Notes under the pieces: model-generated | The model's database searches: none | What the model was told of the DNA's origin: nothing | The model's input: the letters and a program-made list of their open reading frames with translations, nothing else | Assembly (NCBI RefSeq): GCF_001507435.1 | Contig: NZ_LMWH01000279.1 | Coordinates: 1 to 29,590 of the forward strand | Length of the DNA stretch: 29,590 nucleotides | Reading direction: 5' to 3' | DNA from: Streptomyces sp. NRRL F-5122 | Lineage (GTDB): Bacteria; Actinomycetota; Actinomycetes; Streptomycetales; Streptomycetaceae | Translations under genes and position numbers: made by a program | Part shown: one piece after another, positions 16,624 to 23,568 of the stretch | Layout of the letters: every line of letters starts with the position of its first letter | Numbering within the stretch: the stretch's first letter is position 1

Positions 16624-16710
16624 AGCGGATTCCGGTCAGGCGGCCGAGCGTTCCGGCTACCCCACCCGGTCTGACGACCGGCCCCGGCAACGGGGGAGGG
16701 GACACAAGGC

Positions 16711-16778
16711 GCGGGGCAGGCCCCCGTCCGCGGCCTGCCACTGCCCACGAACCCCGCCGGCATGCTGCGGGGCAGGCC
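16711..16778 (+). promoter_or_regulatory. Alternative-pairing hairpins upstream of the toxin-antitoxin pair
   Basis: GGCAGGCC (16715-16722) can pair with GGCCTGCC (16732-16739), which can instead pair with a second GGCAGGCC (16771-16778). CCCCGC (16752-16757) and GCGGGG (16767-16772) form a third helix. The 12-bp segment GCGGGGCAGGCC is present twice. It may be an attenuator or a G/C-rich repeat by chance. Confidence 0.35.
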
Positions 16779-16832
16779 GCGGCCCGCGCCCGGCCAGCCG
16801 GCCCGCCGGTGAAGTCGGCTGTGGGGTGACCG

Positions 16833-16867
16833 CCCCCCGATTGGTAACAGCTGTTACCATCGGGGGG
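16833..16867. promoter_or_regulatory. Antitoxin operator palindrome overlapping the -10 and start codon
   Basis: TGGTAACAGCTGTTACCA (16842-16859) is a perfect 18-bp palindrome. With one bulged T (16841) it is flanked by CCCCCCGA (16833-16840) and its complement TCGGGGGG (16860-16867), which ends on the first base of the GTG start. TACCAT (16855-16860) within it is a good -10 for a leaderless transcript. Autorepression by the antitoxin, alone or with the toxin, is expected. Confidence 0.7.
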
Positions 16868-17115
16868 TGGCGAAGACACAGAAGACACAACTGGGTGCAC
16901 GCGTCGATGACGAGATCAAGCAACTGGCCGAAGCACGGGCCAGGGACCGTGGTCTGAGCCTCGGCGACTACATCGCGGTCCTCGTACGCGAGGACACCGA
17001 GGGCCTGCGGCGGCGCGGGCTGGACGCCGCGGAGCGCTTCCTCGCCGAGCACCAGGGCCTCTTCGACGAAGCCGAAACCGCCGATCGTCCCGCCCCGGGA
17101 GCGCACGCCGCGTAA
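16867..17115 (+). CDS. Ribbon-helix-helix antitoxin
   Basis: An 82-residue protein with an N-terminal RHH fold: TQLGARVDDEIKQLAEARARDRGLSLGDYIAVLVRED (about residues 7-43), a beta strand followed by two helices. The acidic C-terminal half (GLDAAERFLAEHQGLFDEAETADRP) would bind and cover the toxin. GTG 16867 directly follows a TACCAT box and operator, so the mRNA is probably leaderless. The stop overlaps the toxin ATG (TAATG). Confidence 0.82.
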   Translation: MAKTQKTQLGARVDDEIKQLAEARARDRGLSLGDYIAVLVREDTEGLRRRGLDAAERFLAEHQGLFDEAETADRPAPGAHAA

Positions 17116-17492
17116 TGGACCTGTACATCGACGTCCCGTGGATCCTGCAGGTCGCCGAACTGGCCGGGGCAGACGATCCGTCGCCCGACGACTACGGAGT
17201 ACCCATCGCCGCGGTCGCCTGCCACCGGGCCGAACTGCTCGAGCAGCCCGTCTACGACGGCCCCTACGCCCGCGCCGCCGCCCTGGTGCACGTCCTGGGC
17301 CGCTGCCGCTGGCTGGAGCGCTCCAACCTGGCCGTTGCCGCGGCCACCGGGGTGATGTACCTGGAGGCCTCCGGTATCCCGGTCAAGCCCACACGCGAGG
17401 ATGCCGTCGCCCTGCGCGAGATGATGCGTGACCCCGGCTGCACCGCCTCGCGGATCGCCGCCCTCCTGCGCTCCTGGCCGCAGCCCACCTGA
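17115..17492 (+). CDS. Fic/Doc-like toxin with degenerate active site
   Basis: The 125-residue protein resembles the toxin component of actinobacterial Fic-family toxin-antitoxin systems (MDLYIDVPWILQVAELAGADDPSPDDYGVPIAAVACHRAEL...ARAAALVHVLGRCRWLERSNLAVAAATGVMYLEASGI). In true Doc/Fic proteins the helix reads HxFx(D/E)GN(K/G)R; here the corresponding stretch is RCRWLERSNLAVAAA, with no His and no GNKR. Catalysis by AMP transfer or phosphorylation is therefore doubtful, and the toxin may act another way. It is translationally coupled to the RHH antitoxin. Confidence 0.75.
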   Translation: MDLYIDVPWILQVAELAGADDPSPDDYGVPIAAVACHRAELLEQPVYDGPYARAAALVHVLGRCRWLERSNLAVAAATGVMYLEASGIPVKPTREDAVALREMMRDPGCTASRIAALLRSWPQPT

Positions 17493-17583
17493 ACCGGCCG
17501 CCGGCGCCGGGCCGCTCCCCCAGCGAGGGGCGCCCCGGGGCCGTGCGGTGCCCCGGGGGCGCCCGGCCGGTGGTGATGCCCGG

Positions 17584-18936
17584 TCAGAAGGCCACGGCTG
17601 GGTCGCGGGTCGCGGTGGGAGTGGAGATGACCACGTCGAACGCGTCGCCCAGCGAGGTGTCCATGACGGCGCTCTGGGTGCGGATCCCGTCCAGCAGAGG
17701 ACGGCCGTCGGGGTGGGTGGGTGCCTGGCGCAGGTCGGTGAGGGTCGGCGCAGCGGTGAGGCCGGCGCCGGCCAAGGCGGCTTCGACGGTGCCGGGCCGG
17801 GGGGCGGGCAGGTGGGTGGTCTCCAGGGTGAATCCCACCGATGCCGAGGCGTCGGGACGCATCTCGGGCACGTGGTCGTCGGTGTGGGTGAGACCGATCG
17901 CCACATACGTGCCACCGAGCATGCGTGCCAGGTGCTGTCCCATCGGCAGTGCGGCCATCGTGCCGTCGAAGACGGCCGGCGTCTTCTGGATGTGGTTGTT
18001 GTGCGCGGCGAGCACGAAGCGGGCGCCGGGGCCGGCCTGTTCGAGATGCCAGGCGAGGGTCTGCGCCATGTACAGGTCCCGGACCGACAGGTCGGCGGCG
18101 CTGTTGGTCCCGGTGAACAGGGCGTTCATCGCGCGGAACATGTAGTCCACGGTGCGGGCGCCGGCCAGCAGGCGTTCGGCGACGGCCGTGCGGTGGGCGC
18201 CGGTGCGTGCCTCGGCCAGCGGCCGGATGGCGCCGATCCGCAGACTGAGGCGGGCAAGGGCGGCACTCAGCGCGTCCTGCCGGTCGGCCGGGAGCCGGGC
18301 CCAGGCCGGGGCCGCGGCGGCACCGGAACCGGCGCCGGAATCGGCGCCGGCCAGGAACGCGTCGCTGATCTGCAACGCGGTCTGCACCAAGGGAAGGGAC
18401 CAGGGATCGGCCTCGGCCAGGTAATCGGCCAGCGGCTCCAAGACCGGGCGCAAGGCACCGCCGGCCTCGGGCACGTCGATACCGGCGAACCGCAGCGGGC
18501 TGCGGCTGGTGCTGTTGTGGGTGCGCAGCCACTCCATCAGATCGGCCGCGCCCCAGTTGGCGGCGGCCGGGCTGACCTTGCCGAGCGGTCGGTCGTCCCC
18601 TCCGGTCAGCCAGGCATCCAGCACGTCGGCGCCGGCGAAGCTGTACTCGAGGGCGAAGTGGGTGAAGCCGCACCGCTCGGCCAGAAACCGCGTCAGCCGC
18701 TGGCGGATGGTGGAGAACTCGGTGACGAAGTGGGCGCCCTCACCGATCGCGACGACGCGGGCATCGCCGACGATGCTCCGCAGTACCTCCAGGTCGGTGA
18801 GGTCCGCGGCCGGATCGATCGTGGTCAGCGTGGTGGTGTGCGCGCGCATCCAGGAGGCGGGCGCAGAAGAAGAGGAGGAAGAGGAAGGGGTGTTCACAGG
18901 AGGGATCTCGTCTCTGGGAGCAGGGTCGCTTGCCAT
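17584..18936 (-). CDS. Erythromycin esterase-family protein
   Basis: A 450-residue member of the erythromycin esterase (Ere) family. The first active-site motif is IGEGAHFVTEF (His69 and Glu73), followed by RCGFTHFALEYSF, and the later motif is RFVLAAHNNHIQK near residue 307. Ere enzymes open the macrolide lactone by hydrolysis with a metal-independent His; homologues may act on other esters. A Ser7 tract near the N terminus comes from a purine-rich repeat and is not conserved. The start is uncertain: ATG 18936 follows a UUCG-capped stem; GTG 18897 or ATG 18849 are alternatives. A leader of about 110 nt with an 8-codon ORF and alternative hairpins precedes it. Confidence 0.82.
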   Translation of the reverse strand: MASDPAPRDEIPPVNTPSSSSSSSAPASWMRAHTTTLTTIDPAADLTDLEVLRSIVGDARVVAIGEGAHFVTEFSTIRQRLTRFLAERCGFTHFALEYSFAGADVLDAWLTGGDDRPLGKVSPAAANWGAADLMEWLRTHNSTSRSPLRFAGIDVPEAGGALRPVLEPLADYLAEADPWSLPLVQTALQISDAFLAGADSGAGSGAAAAPAWARLPADRQDALSAALARLSLRIGAIRPLAEARTGAHRTAVAERLLAGARTVDYMFRAMNALFTGTNSAADLSVRDLYMAQTLAWHLEQAGPGARFVLAAHNNHIQKTPAVFDGTMAALPMGQHLARMLGGTYVAIGLTHTDDHVPEMRPDASASVGFTLETTHLPAPRPGTVEAALAGAGLTAAPTLTDLRQAPTHPDGRPLLDGIRTQSAVMDTSLGDAFDVVISTPTATRDPAVAF

Positions 18937-18977
18937 GGCCGCCGAAGCAGCCCTCGCACAGGCATCTCACGCCCCCA

Positions 18978-19005
18978 AGGCCGTGCGGCCTCAGGGCGTC
19001 AGGCC
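18978..19005 (-). promoter_or_regulatory. Mutually exclusive hairpins in the Ere-like leader
   Basis: In transcript order GGCCT (19005-19001), AGGCC (18991-18987) and GGCCT (18982-18978) lie after the leader ORF. The middle segment can pair with either neighbour, the classic 1:2 versus 2:3 arrangement of attenuators. Stems are short (5 bp, G/C-rich). Confidence 0.45.
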
Positions 19006-19021
19006 CGGCGCAGCGTCCTGG

Positions 19022-19048
19022 TCACAGAAAGAGGAAAGCGGTGAACAC
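19022..19048 (-). CDS. 8-codon leaderless leader ORF before the Ere-like gene
   Basis: The minus strand reads GTG TTC ACC GCT TTC CTC TTT CTG TGA, encoding MFTAFLFL. The GTG lies 7 nt after the -10 TAGCCT, so it would be the first codon of a leaderless mRNA. Short hydrophobic peptides such as the ErmC leader stall ribosomes in the presence of macrolides. A macrolide-sensing leader before a macrolide-esterase family gene would fit, but the peptide is new to me and so small that chance must be considered. Confidence 0.5.
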   Translation of the reverse strand: MFTAFLFL

Positions 19049-19055
19049 GCAACGC

Positions 19056-19094
19056 AGGCTAGCAGCCCCCGCAGAAGGGCAGGGAAGGGTTTTT
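19056..19094 (-). promoter_or_regulatory. Promoter of the Ere-like gene with WblC/WhiB7-type layout
   Basis: On the minus strand: AAAAA (19094-19090), CCC, TTCCCT as -35 (19086-19081), 19 bp, TAGCCT as -10 (19061-19056). The spacing equals that of the Rox-like promoter (A/T tract, 3 bp, -35, 19 bp, TAGCYT). Both promoters have suboptimal spacers, as expected when an activator is needed. Confidence 0.5.
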
Positions 19095-19273
19095 GGGCAC
19101 GGTCCGGCCTGGGGACCTCTGACAGCCTGCTGCGCCTGCACGGTCCGCTCCGGCCTACGGCTCCCGCACGCCCGCCGCACGTGTCCGTGCCGCCTCGTGT
19201 CCGGACGCCCCCCGGTGCGGTAACGCCTGCGCCTGGGAGGCGCCCCCGTCCCGTGGCGGCCGGGCGGCCCGGC

Positions 19274-20062
19274 TCAGCGCGGTCCGTCGTGCGGCTGCGC
19301 CGGGGCTGTGGGCGACGGGTCGGTGGCAGAGATCCGCTCGAGTTCCACCGTCTCCTCCAGATCCGCCCGCACATCCCGGCCTTCCTGGTCCTCACGCCCT
19401 CCTCGCGTGTCCCGGCCCTCCCGCTCTTCCACGCCCTCCTGCCGTTCCTGTTCGTCCTTCCCTTCTCGCTCACCCTGTTCGCCCGGGTCATTCTTCCCTT
19501 CTCGCTCACCCGGCTCGCCCCGCTCGTCCCGGTCCGGCCGGTCCTCCAGGCCCGCCCATTCCTCCAAGCTCGCCCACCCATCCGGGTCCTGCCGGTTCTC
19601 CCGGTCATCGAGGTCCTGCCGGTCCTCCTCTGCTGTGGGCGGGTCGGGTGCGGGCATCCAGGCGCAGGCGAGGGAGCCGCCGACCAGGCCGCATGTCAGT
19701 CCCAGGAACAGGCCGCCGAAGTTGGCGAGGGGGAAGGAGGTCAGGGAGAGCAGCAGGGCGGCGATCCCGGCGAAGACGCGGTGCTGCTGCTGGAACCACA
19801 AGGTCAGGCCCAGGACGACGAGGAGGACCCCGATGATGAGGGATCCCGCGCCGGACGTGGTCGACAGGGCCAGCACGATGCCCTGCAGATCGAGGTCCGT
19901 GTAGGGGAAGTAGATGATGGGCAGTCCCGCCGTCATGGTGAAGGCCCCGGCCCAGAAGGGCCGTTCGCCCCGCCAGGTCCGGAACCTGCGCCACACGCCG
20001 GCCACGGCGGTGGCGGTGGTGCGCCGTGCCGGGCGCGGGTCGGACATCGGATCCAGGAACAC
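19274..20062 (-). CDS. DUF6114 membrane protein with long charged tail
   Basis: The 262-residue protein has the DUF6114 pattern: RRFRTWRGERPFWAGAFTMTAGLPIIYFPYTDLDLQGIVLALSTTSGAGSLIIGVLLVVLGLTLWFQQQHRVFAGIAALLLSLTSFPLANFGGLFLGLTCGLVGGSLACAW, giving about four membrane segments. From residue 145 the tail is Glu/Arg/Asp/Gly-rich and low-complexity, with a 12-residue in-frame repeat around GEREGK (DNA period 36 bp at 19457 and 19493). GTG 20062 has GGGAGAG close upstream; ATG 20047 is the alternative. It follows a DUF6230 gene, the usual partner. Function unknown; probably cell-envelope related. Confidence 0.82.
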   Translation of the reverse strand: MFLDPMSDPRPARRTTATAVAGVWRRFRTWRGERPFWAGAFTMTAGLPIIYFPYTDLDLQGIVLALSTTSGAGSLIIGVLLVVLGLTLWFQQQHRVFAGIAALLLSLTSFPLANFGGLFLGLTCGLVGGSLACAWMPAPDPPTAEEDRQDLDDRENRQDPDGWASLEEWAGLEDRPDRDERGEPGEREGKNDPGEQGEREGKDEQERQEGVEEREGRDTRGGREDQEGRDVRADLEETVELERISATDPSPTAPAQPHDGPR

Positions 20063-20151
20063 GTCTCTCCCTGAGGTGAGGACGGAAGCAACAAGAGGAG
20101 GACGGGTGGGTGTGCGGCAGGGGTGCGCCCGCATACGGTGCGCTCGCCCGC

Positions 20152-20181
20152 CGCGGCCCCCTCGCGGGGGGTGGGGCCGCG
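20152..20181 (-). terminator. Hairpin between the DUF6230 and DUF6114 genes
   Basis: CGCGGCCCC (20152-20160) pairs perfectly with GGGGCCGCG (20173-20181) around a 12-nt loop. Placed inside a presumed operon, it may lower expression of the second gene. Confidence 0.55.
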
Positions 20182-20221
20182 AAAATGGAGAGGGAGGTGG
20201 CAGAGGGGTGTCAGTGGGGGG

Positions 20222-20845
20222 TCAGAAGCAGGGGTTGTTGCCTTGTTCGACCCGCATGCGGAAGTTGGGGAGGTTCAGGGTGCCGGCGGAGGTCGCGACC
20301 GAGATCACGCGCACGTCTTCGAGCACGACCGACTGCGCCTGCTGGGCGAAGACGTCGGGGTTGAACCACCGCGAGTTCCTGTCTTTCGGGTTGATCGGCC
20401 CCTTGGTGACCGCGCCCGCCGCGACACCGATGTCGATGTTGTTGGTGTTGGCCTGGGCGGCCACGACGGAGGTGGCGTCGATGAACAGGTTCGACGCCTG
20501 CACGCGCCGCCCGTCGCCGCCCCTCACCACCAGGGTGTAGGGGCCCAGGACCGGGATGGGGATCACCACCGACAGGCACAGCCGGTCGATTTGCGCGTGC
20601 CGGAACCCCAGGACCACGACCGGCACGAGCGTGCCTTTGCGGGTCACGTCGACCATGGGGTAGACGCTCACGCCCCGTCCGCTGAGGGTGTCGGCGGCGA
20701 GTTGGAAGCGCTGGCCGGAGATGAGGAACGATGCGGCCAGTGCTCCTTGGGCCACGCCGATGCCCAGGGCCGCTGCGGCGGCGAGGGACGGGACGAGGAC
20801 AACGCCGAAGCGTCTCCAGGACGTCCTGCCGGAGCGGTGCAGCAT
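20222..20845 (-). CDS. DUF6230 family protein
   Basis: The 207-residue protein begins with an Arg-rich stretch and a hydrophobic segment (RRFGVVLVPSLAAAAALGIGVAQGALAASF), a signal peptide or membrane anchor, followed by a beta-rich exported domain: FLISGQRFQLAADTLSGRGVSVYPMVDVTRKG, ASNLFIDATSVVAAQANTNNIDIGVAAGAVTKGP, LPNFRMRVEQGNNPCF. ATG 20845 is set by GGAGGAGG. The pair DUF6230-DUF6114 is recurrent in Streptomyces. Function unknown. A minus-strand TAGACT box (20928-20933) inside the palindrome AGTCTAGACT (20928-20937) is the likely -10. Confidence 0.85.
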   Translation of the reverse strand: MLHRSGRTSWRRFGVVLVPSLAAAAALGIGVAQGALAASFLISGQRFQLAADTLSGRGVSVYPMVDVTRKGTLVPVVVLGFRHAQIDRLCLSVVIPIPVLGPYTLVVRGGDGRRVQASNLFIDATSVVAAQANTNNIDIGVAAGAVTKGPINPKDRNSRWFNPDVFAQQAQSVVLEDVRVISVATSAGTLNLPNFRMRVEQGNNPCF

Positions 20846-20927
20846 GGCGCCTCCTCCGTCGCGCATGGGACCCCCAACCCGTGCCGGAAGGAAATGGGGC
20901 GGGCGAAGTGCGGGTGGCTGCTGACGG

Positions 20928-20937
20928 AGTCTAGACT
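20928..20937 (-). promoter_or_regulatory. -10 box within a palindrome, DUF6230 promoter
   Basis: AGTCTAGACT is a perfect 10-bp palindrome containing TAGACT on both strands, about 80 nt upstream of the DUF6230 start. No good -35 is seen. Confidence 0.4.
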
Positions 20938-21076
20938 TCCGGGCCCTGCAGCCGACGGCATGTCAGGTCGGCCGGTCGGGTGGTATGCCCGCAGAAGGCC
21001 CCCTGTTCGGACCGGCCGCGGCGAGCGGCTGTCCAGCAATCCTGGTGAAGGGGGATACGGCGGGACGTGTCGTGGC

Positions 21077-21082
21077 TAGGCT
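21077..21082 (+). promoter_or_regulatory. -10 box (TAGGCT) of the DUF6518 gene
   Basis: TAGGCT ends 6 nt before ATG 21089; no Shine-Dalgarno is present, so the mRNA is probably leaderless. Confidence 0.45.
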
Positions 21083-21088
21083 GCCCGG

Positions 21089-21667
21089 ATGAAGATCACG
21101 GGGGCGGTCGTAGTCGGCTTGGTGTTCGGATCGCTGACCTCGCTCGCCAACGCGTTGTCCTCGCCCTATGGGCCGATCGGGGCCCGTGTCGCGGGGAGCG
21201 CCGCGGCCGGGGCGGGCACGGTGGTGAGTCTTCTCCTCGATGCCGGGTGGTCGTGGGCGGCGCTGGCGGTCGTGGTCGGATGGGCGGTGGCGACACCGGC
21301 CCGGGGGGCGTTGGGCGCGGTGGCGGCGCTGGCGGCCGCGACCGTCTCGTACTACGTCGTGGACGCGTACGTGTGGGATGCGGGCACCGACATGGTCGTG
21401 TGGCTGGTCGTGGGGGTGCCCTTGGGGCTGGTCCTCGGCGCGGTCGGAGCACTCGTCAGGCGGCCGGGCCTGACCGGGCTGTTCGCCGCCCTGGTCGTCC
21501 CGGTCGGGGCCGCGGTGCAGATGGTGGTGATGCCGCCCGGCACGGGCCTGATCGACACCCGGCCTGCGAACGTGGCGGCGGGCATCGTCTGGGCCGGAGC
21601 CGCGCTGAGTACGGCGTGGGCGCTGGGCCGGTTCTGGCGCCGGCGCCGCGCCGCGGCCGCCGCGTAG
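21089..21667 (+). CDS. DUF6518 family membrane protein
   Basis: The 192-residue protein has about five or six hydrophobic segments and the DUF6518 pattern: LTSLANALSSPYGPIGARVAGSAAAGAGTVVSLLLDAGWSWAALAVVVGW near the N terminus, YYVVDAYVW, and GLTGLFAALVVPVGAAVQMVVMPPG. It ends with an Arg/Ala-rich cytoplasmic tail. Function unknown. It is a single-gene unit, convergent with the TetR gene. Confidence 0.78.
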   Translation: MKITGAVVVGLVFGSLTSLANALSSPYGPIGARVAGSAAAGAGTVVSLLLDAGWSWAALAVVVGWAVATPARGALGAVAALAAATVSYYVVDAYVWDAGTDMVVWLVVGVPLGLVLGAVGALVRRPGLTGLFAALVVPVGAAVQMVVMPPGTGLIDTRPANVAAGIVWAGAALSTAWALGRFWRRRRAAAAA

Positions 21668-21761
21668 GGAGGCCGCGGGCCTTGATCGGCCGCTCCCGGG
21701 TGCGGCCACGCGGCAGGCGCCGGTAACGTGAGGGGCGCCGGGGCCAGCGCGATCCTGTTCC

Positions 21762-22370
21762 TCAGGGCTGTTGTTGTGGCGTGATGACTCGAAGCCAGAC
21801 CTCTCGCAGTGTCCGGGTGGCGCGGTCGAGGGTGTCGCCGTCGTCGCCGTGGGCGCGGTAGTAGCTGCGTTCCGTCATCCAGCACAGGGCACGGGCGAGG
21901 GCGCCGGCGTCGGTGGGGCCCTCGCCGTCGGGCAGCCCGGCGCGCACGAGGACGTGCCGCATGGCCTCGGCGAAGGCCTCCACTGTCTCCTCCCAGGATC
22001 GCTTGACGGCCTCGTTGAGGGCCGCGTTCTCCACGGCCGCGCGCATCACCGTGCCGTGCTCGCGCCACATCCGCTCGGTGTGCTGCAGGGCGCGCTCGAC
22101 GGCCCTGTCCGGGGGCGTGTCGGTGTCCTTTGCCGCACGGGCGGCGTCCTCGCGGATGGCGACCATCGTGCGGGCCACGAGGGCGGCGAGGACGTCCTGC
22201 TTGGAGCCGAAGTAGAAGTAGAGCGAGCCGCGCGAGATGCCGGCCCCCTTCGCGATGTCCTCGACGGTCATCCGCTCCAGTCCCGTGCGCGCCAGCAGCT
22301 CTTCCGCGGCGTCCAGGAGCGCCTGCTCGCGCAGATCGCCCTTGCGTGGCGTCTCGCTCCGCCTGCCCAT
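21762..22370 (-). CDS. TetR-family regulator (divergent from an SDR)
   Basis: The 202-residue protein has a TetR N-terminal HTH: LLDAAEELLARTGLERMTVEDIAKGAGISRGSLYFYFGSKQDVLAALV (about residues 18-66). The C-terminal ligand domain resembles EthR/TetR proteins (TERMWREHGTVMRAAVENAALNEAVKRSWEETVEAF, ALCWMTERSYYRAHG). The start at 22370 has GGAGAG upstream. It probably represses the divergent SDR gene and itself through the dyad at 22466-22478. Confidence 0.9.
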   Translation of the reverse strand: MGRRSETPRKGDLREQALLDAAEELLARTGLERMTVEDIAKGAGISRGSLYFYFGSKQDVLAALVARTMVAIREDAARAAKDTDTPPDRAVERALQHTERMWREHGTVMRAAVENAALNEAVKRSWEETVEAFAEAMRHVLVRAGLPDGEGPTDAGALARALCWMTERSYYRAHGDDGDTLDRATRTLREVWLRVITPQQQP

Positions 22371-22465
22371 GCGACTTCGCTCTCCTCACCGCGTGGGGCC
22401 GTGTCGGCCCGGACCACCCGAGCCTACCCGCCTCATCACAAAATCCACGTCGCGTCGAAAAAAAA

Positions 22466-22481
22466 CTGCACTGTGTAGACT
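22466..22481 (+). promoter_or_regulatory. Operator and -10 box of the SDR gene
   Basis: CTGCACTGTGTAG (22466-22478) is a dyad with one mismatch and overlaps TAGACT (22476-22481), a likely -10. An A8 tract (22458-22465) lies directly upstream, unusual in this DNA. The position suits repression by the TetR protein. Confidence 0.45.
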
Positions 22482-22521
22482 CGAGCGTGTCCCTGTTCTC
22501 CGACCCAGGAGCAGCCCCGCC

Positions 22522-23409
22522 ATGACGGACCCCACTCACAGGACCTTTCTCATCACCGGTGTCAGCAGCGGCCTCGGTCGTGCCTTCGCCCAGGGTGCTT
22601 TGGAGGCCGGCCACACGGTGGCCGGGACCGTCCGGCGCCGCGAGGACGGCGCCGCCTTCGAGGCGCTCGCGCCGGGACGCGCCCACGCGCGCCTCCTCGA
22701 CGTAACCGACGGCGACGCGGTCGCCCGGGCCGTGCGCGACGTCGAGGAGAGCGTGGGCACGATCGACGTGCTCATCGCCAACGCGGGCTACGGGCTCGAG
22801 GGCGTCTTCGAGGAGACCCCGCTCGCCGACCTGCGGGCCCAGTTCGAGGTCAACGTCTTCGGTACGGCCGCCACCGTGCAGGCGGTCCTGCCCTACATGC
22901 GGGCCCGGCGCCGAGGACACGTCCTGGCCGTCAGCTCGATGGGCGGGCTCGCCTCCTTCCCGGGCGTCTCCGCCTACTGCGCCAGCAAGTACGCGGTGGA
23001 GGGACTGCTGGAGGCAGTCGGCAAGGAAGTCGCCGGCTTCGGGATCCACGTGACCGCGATCGAGCCCGGCTCCTTCCGCACCGACTGGGCCGGCCGCTCC
23101 ATGGTCCGCGCGCCCCGGTCCCTTCCCGACTACGACGAGCTGTTCGAACCGATCCGCGCCGCCCGGCAGTCGGCGAACGGCCGGCAGCTCGGCGACCCCA
23201 GCAAGGCCGCCGCGGCGGTGCTCAGCATCCTCGACCTGCCCAATCCGCCCGCCCACCTGGTGCTGGGCTCGGACGCGCTACGGCTGGTCCGGGCCGGGCG
23301 CGCGGCCGTCGAGGAGGACCTGACCGCCTGGGAGGAACTCTCACGTTCGACGGACTTCCCCGACGGCGCACAGATCGGAGGATCGCCGCTCACGGCACGG
23401 ACACGTTGA
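22522..23409 (+). CDS. Short-chain dehydrogenase/reductase
   Basis: A 295-residue classical SDR. The NAD(P) motif TGVSSGLG is at residues 12-19, with VRRRE after strand 2 suggesting NADP preference, then NAGYG, the catalytic Ser in AVSSMGG, and YCASK (Tyr and Lys of the active site). Substrate unknown. ATG 22522 follows AGGAG (22507-22511). It is divergent from, and likely repressed by, the TetR gene. Confidence 0.9.
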   Translation: MTDPTHRTFLITGVSSGLGRAFAQGALEAGHTVAGTVRRREDGAAFEALAPGRAHARLLDVTDGDAVARAVRDVEESVGTIDVLIANAGYGLEGVFEETPLADLRAQFEVNVFGTAATVQAVLPYMRARRRGHVLAVSSMGGLASFPGVSAYCASKYAVEGLLEAVGKEVAGFGIHVTAIEPGSFRTDWAGRSMVRAPRSLPDYDELFEPIRAARQSANGRQLGDPSKAAAAVLSILDLPNPPAHLVLGSDALRLVRAGRAAVEEDLTAWEELSRSTDFPDGAQIGGSPLTARTR

Positions 23410-23435
23410 CACAACACGCCGAAGTCAGGACCGCA

Positions 23436-23453
23436 GCCGGGCCGGCGCCCGGC
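23436..23453. terminator. Hairpin between the convergent SDR and glutaredoxin genes
   Basis: GCCGGG (23436-23441) pairs with CCCGGC (23448-23453) around CCGGCG. A second stem, GCCGG (23546-23550) with CCGGC (23558-23562), lies next to the glutaredoxin stop. Confidence 0.5.
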
Positions 23454-23568
23454 GGTACAGATCCCGGTCCCACATCCGGCGGTCGCAGCACCGGGCCGTG
23501 CACAGCGTCCGCGCCGACGGGCGCGGAGGAGAGGGGTCGGACGGCGCCGGCGGGAAACCGGCCCCTGC

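Larger units (their letters stand above)
16453..16866. other. Structured non-coding region between the Rox-like gene and the toxin-antitoxin pair
   Basis: These 414 bp have no gene but contain an 85-nt inverted-repeat element (16539-16623), a set of mutually exclusive G/C hairpins (16711-16778) and the antitoxin operator (16833-16867). Confidence 0.5.
18937..19273 (-). other. Leader and promoter region of the Ere-like gene
   Basis: The minus strand holds, in order, an A5 tract, -35 and -10 (19056-19094), the leader ORF (19022-19048), three pairing segments (18978-19005), and a GGCTGC-TTCG-GCGGCC stem directly before the ATG that could bring the GAGGG at its foot close to the start. The remaining 180 bp up to the DUF6114 stop show nothing recognisable. 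Confidence 0.5.

Noticed and set aside
17428..19044. 538-codon open frame on the plus strand
   Set aside because: It lies opposite the Ere-like gene, whose family motifs are clear; the plus-strand product is Gly/Arg/Val-rich and has no recognisable domain.
20123..21079. 318-codon open frame on the plus strand
   Set aside because: Antisense to the DUF6230 gene, which has a strong ribosome site, an export segment and a known partner gene.
21352..23256. 634-codon open frame on the minus strand
   Set aside because: It is antisense to the DUF6518 and SDR genes and out of frame with the TetR gene; composition is typical of high-GC shadow frames.
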